From assembly GCA_018340375.1 (NCBI GenBank), contig JAFFJZ010000006.1:24434001-24498000 (forward strand): a DNA stretch of 64,000 bases, read 5' to 3'. Made by a program: the position numbers and the translations under genes. Below, piece by piece: positions 62,115 through 64,000 of the stretch. This DNA is from Gonatopus flavifemur (taxonomy: Eukaryota; Arthropoda; Insecta; Hymenoptera; Dryinidae). The stretch's first letter is position 1. Every line of letters begins with the position of its first letter. The notes beneath the pieces were generated by a model. That model was not told where the DNA came from and searched no databases. It worked only from the letters and a program-made list of their open reading frames with translations.

Positions 62115-63928
62115 TCATTTCCACGGAGGTTTGTTCTTCTGTTCACTTTTGGATGTGAGTTTTTGTGGTATAGGAATGTATTCGGAAGTGTCATGTACAG
62201 AACTCTGGAATAATCAAAATTTCTCATCAATTTCGGGATATAATTATTTTGCTAGAAACTCCTCTCGTATCGTTGAAATTCTCTCATCAAAATGGAATCA
62301 ATATTATACTTTGATCGATGATTCAATGAATTTGATTATAACGTGTAAATATCGAAGATGAAAATTGAAAATTATTCCACAGAATTTGCAATATATTTTA
62401 TGGGAATTTCAAAGTTGGGGAGAATCAAGTTTGCACGTGAATGCAATAATACATTATCGAATTTCAATACGTGATTCGGAAATTTGTTATATACAACCTG
62501 AGAATTGTTGCTTTTATTTTTCATTCTCATTATTTTCATCGTTTTCAAAAATTTGTATGTGAAATGAAAATGAGAATTGATAAACCATGTTTCCAATTCT
62601 GTGACGAATAAATATTTATGTAATTTTTCCAATCTGGAAATATAAATATCAAAAAAGTAAACATCATGGATGAAGTATGTTGGAGAGAATTTGTTAATCA
62701 TATCGATAACTCTGTGACTTGATTTTTTATTATTGTCAGGTTCGAAACATCAATTCAAAATCAAGCGTAAAAAGATATAACATACTTTTCAAAGTTCGTA
62801 ACATACCTCCGACACCGGCTGCCAAGCTATACTATCTTCGCTTATGCTCAATTCTTTTTTAATATAATTTTTCCGTGGCATTTCTCTACAATTAGTTGGA
62901 CTAGGAACGCGTTCTTGAAATTTAGAAAATTCTTGTCTTGCTTCTTGCATCTCTGATACCTGAAAATAATCAATGTTCGAGATATGTTTCCAAGACTCCA
63001 TGTGGAAAATTCTCCGATTTACATACCATTTTGATATACTTTCTGAGATCATCTCTGGATTCTTTTCTACTACTGACTGGGGTCTCATCGTTTGAAGTTA
63101 AAGTCATACTACTACCATGTTTATCGCTATACTTATGTTTTTCCGAAGCTTGAGATCCCAATTTAATGGCATCCAAAGAGATTTTTGTATAGCAATTGGG
63201 CATAGATTCACTTTTTCGTGGACCTCTAGAATCAAGAAACTTGTCTATGCTTATTTTTTGAGGAGGCGCTAAGTTTTCAACGTTTCCACCTACAATCAAA
63301 TTGTATTGATAGCAAAGATATTTCGGTATTCATCGATTCATGCCGTACTTTGATAAATTCCAATATTAAAGAAAAAACAAAATTGTCATTGGAAGACGTT
63401 TGATGGGGAAGAACTTTTACCCGATATTATTTTCAAAGCTTGCTGCCATTGTCTCTGCATAACAGAGTGAAGCTGTTCCGCGAGTTGAGATTTAGTGGTA
63501 CGTTGAGAATTCAATTGACTTTCCAATATAATTGACTTTTGCGTAGCCTGTGCCAATTGAAGATCGTACAATCGTTTTTCCTCCTTATGTTTTTCTTCTA
63601 ATAATTTAATCTCCAACTGATGTCTACAAGCACAAGAAAAAAGAAATTAAATATAAAATTCTCAAAGGTATTCGATTGTAAATTTACACGAAAAGACTTA
63701 CTTATCGATAACATCTTTAACTTTTCGTGCTGCACTTTCAGCGATGACTTTCTGTCGAGTTTTCAGCTCTTCCAAGAACTCCGATTCTGCGGAATCCAAC
63801 TGATTTTGGAATTCCTGTAATTTCTTTTTCACCACTTCATCTACCTGATTTTGATACACCTCTTGTAATTCTTTTCTTATCTTTTCTTGCTGCTCAGCGA
63901 GAGATTTTACTTCATCCTTCGCCATTTT
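62115..63928 (-). CDS. Coiled-coil protein, 3' exons (family uncertain, possibly centrosomal)
   Basis: Exons 63928-63702, 63623-63421, 63289-63027, 62959-62807 and 62204-62115 join with GT-AG sites and agreeing phases. They give the last 311 residues or so; the 5' part lies beyond the window. The first two exons are a long heptad-type coiled coil (EEQQ-type stretches such as VKSLAEQQEKIRKELQEVYQ and HQLEIKLLEEKHKEEKRLYD) ending in QRQWQQALKIIS. A Ser/Lys-rich linker follows (KISIDKFLDSRGPRKSESMP), then EMQEARQEFSKFQERVPSPT and a short last exon (VHDTSEYIPIPQKL to KPPWK). The pattern recalls centrosome proteins such as centrobin or CEP152/Asterless, but I cannot choose. The first exon is internal unless the Met at 63925 is a start. 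Confidence 0.8.
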
Positions 63929-64000
63929 CTGTAAACAAGGGACAACACGCAACAATAAAATTCAAGAAAAACATAAAAGTCTGCACCCACAAGCAAGATT

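Overview
The window is AT-rich eukaryotic nuclear DNA with small coding exons, GT-AG introns and many short inverted-repeat transposons. Protein content (an insect-type claudin-like tetraspan, lethal(2) giant larvae, an insect apolipoprotein D-like lipocalin) points to an insect. A hymenopteran such as a parasitoid wasp is my best guess, but nothing here proves the order.

All six recognisable genes lie on the minus strand, so they are listed from low to high coordinate, which is 3' neighbour first. (1) 1-855: 5' coding part of glucosidase II beta subunit, cut by the window edge. (2) 2580-24046: a claudin/PMP22-like four-transmembrane protein in seven coding positions, with two tandem versions of the sixth exon (4941-5106 and 4707-4872) that look mutually exclusive. 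(3) 29345-47114: the polarity gene l(2)gl, about 16 coding exons with a 9.6 kb first intron. (4) 49640-51957: ribosomal protein L38, including an exon that carries only the start codon and a probable 5'TOP leader. (5) 57273-59621: a secreted lipocalin in four exons. (6) 62115-63928: the last five exons of a coiled-coil protein of uncertain identity that continues beyond the window.

The genes are functionally mixed: ER glycoprotein quality control, membrane/junction protein, cortical polarity, translation, secreted ligand carrier and a cytoskeletal-type coiled coil. I see no operon-like logic. The claudin-like gene and l(2)gl are adjacent and both relate to epithelial organisation, but this may be chance.

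Introns and spacers hold a dense set of non-autonomous DNA transposons and foldback elements: a TA-flanked hairpin family with CACNG ends (at least seven dated copies), a TTAA-flanked piggyBac-like element, a 1.3 kb element with about 40 bp terminal inverted repeats, two opposed copies of a dispersed repeat, and several near-perfect hairpins, some nested inside others. The strongest biological finding is the duplicated exon pair in the claudin-like gene. The main annotation uncertainty is one l(2)gl splice acceptor, which sits next to a stretch of about 240 bases with no AG on the coding strand.
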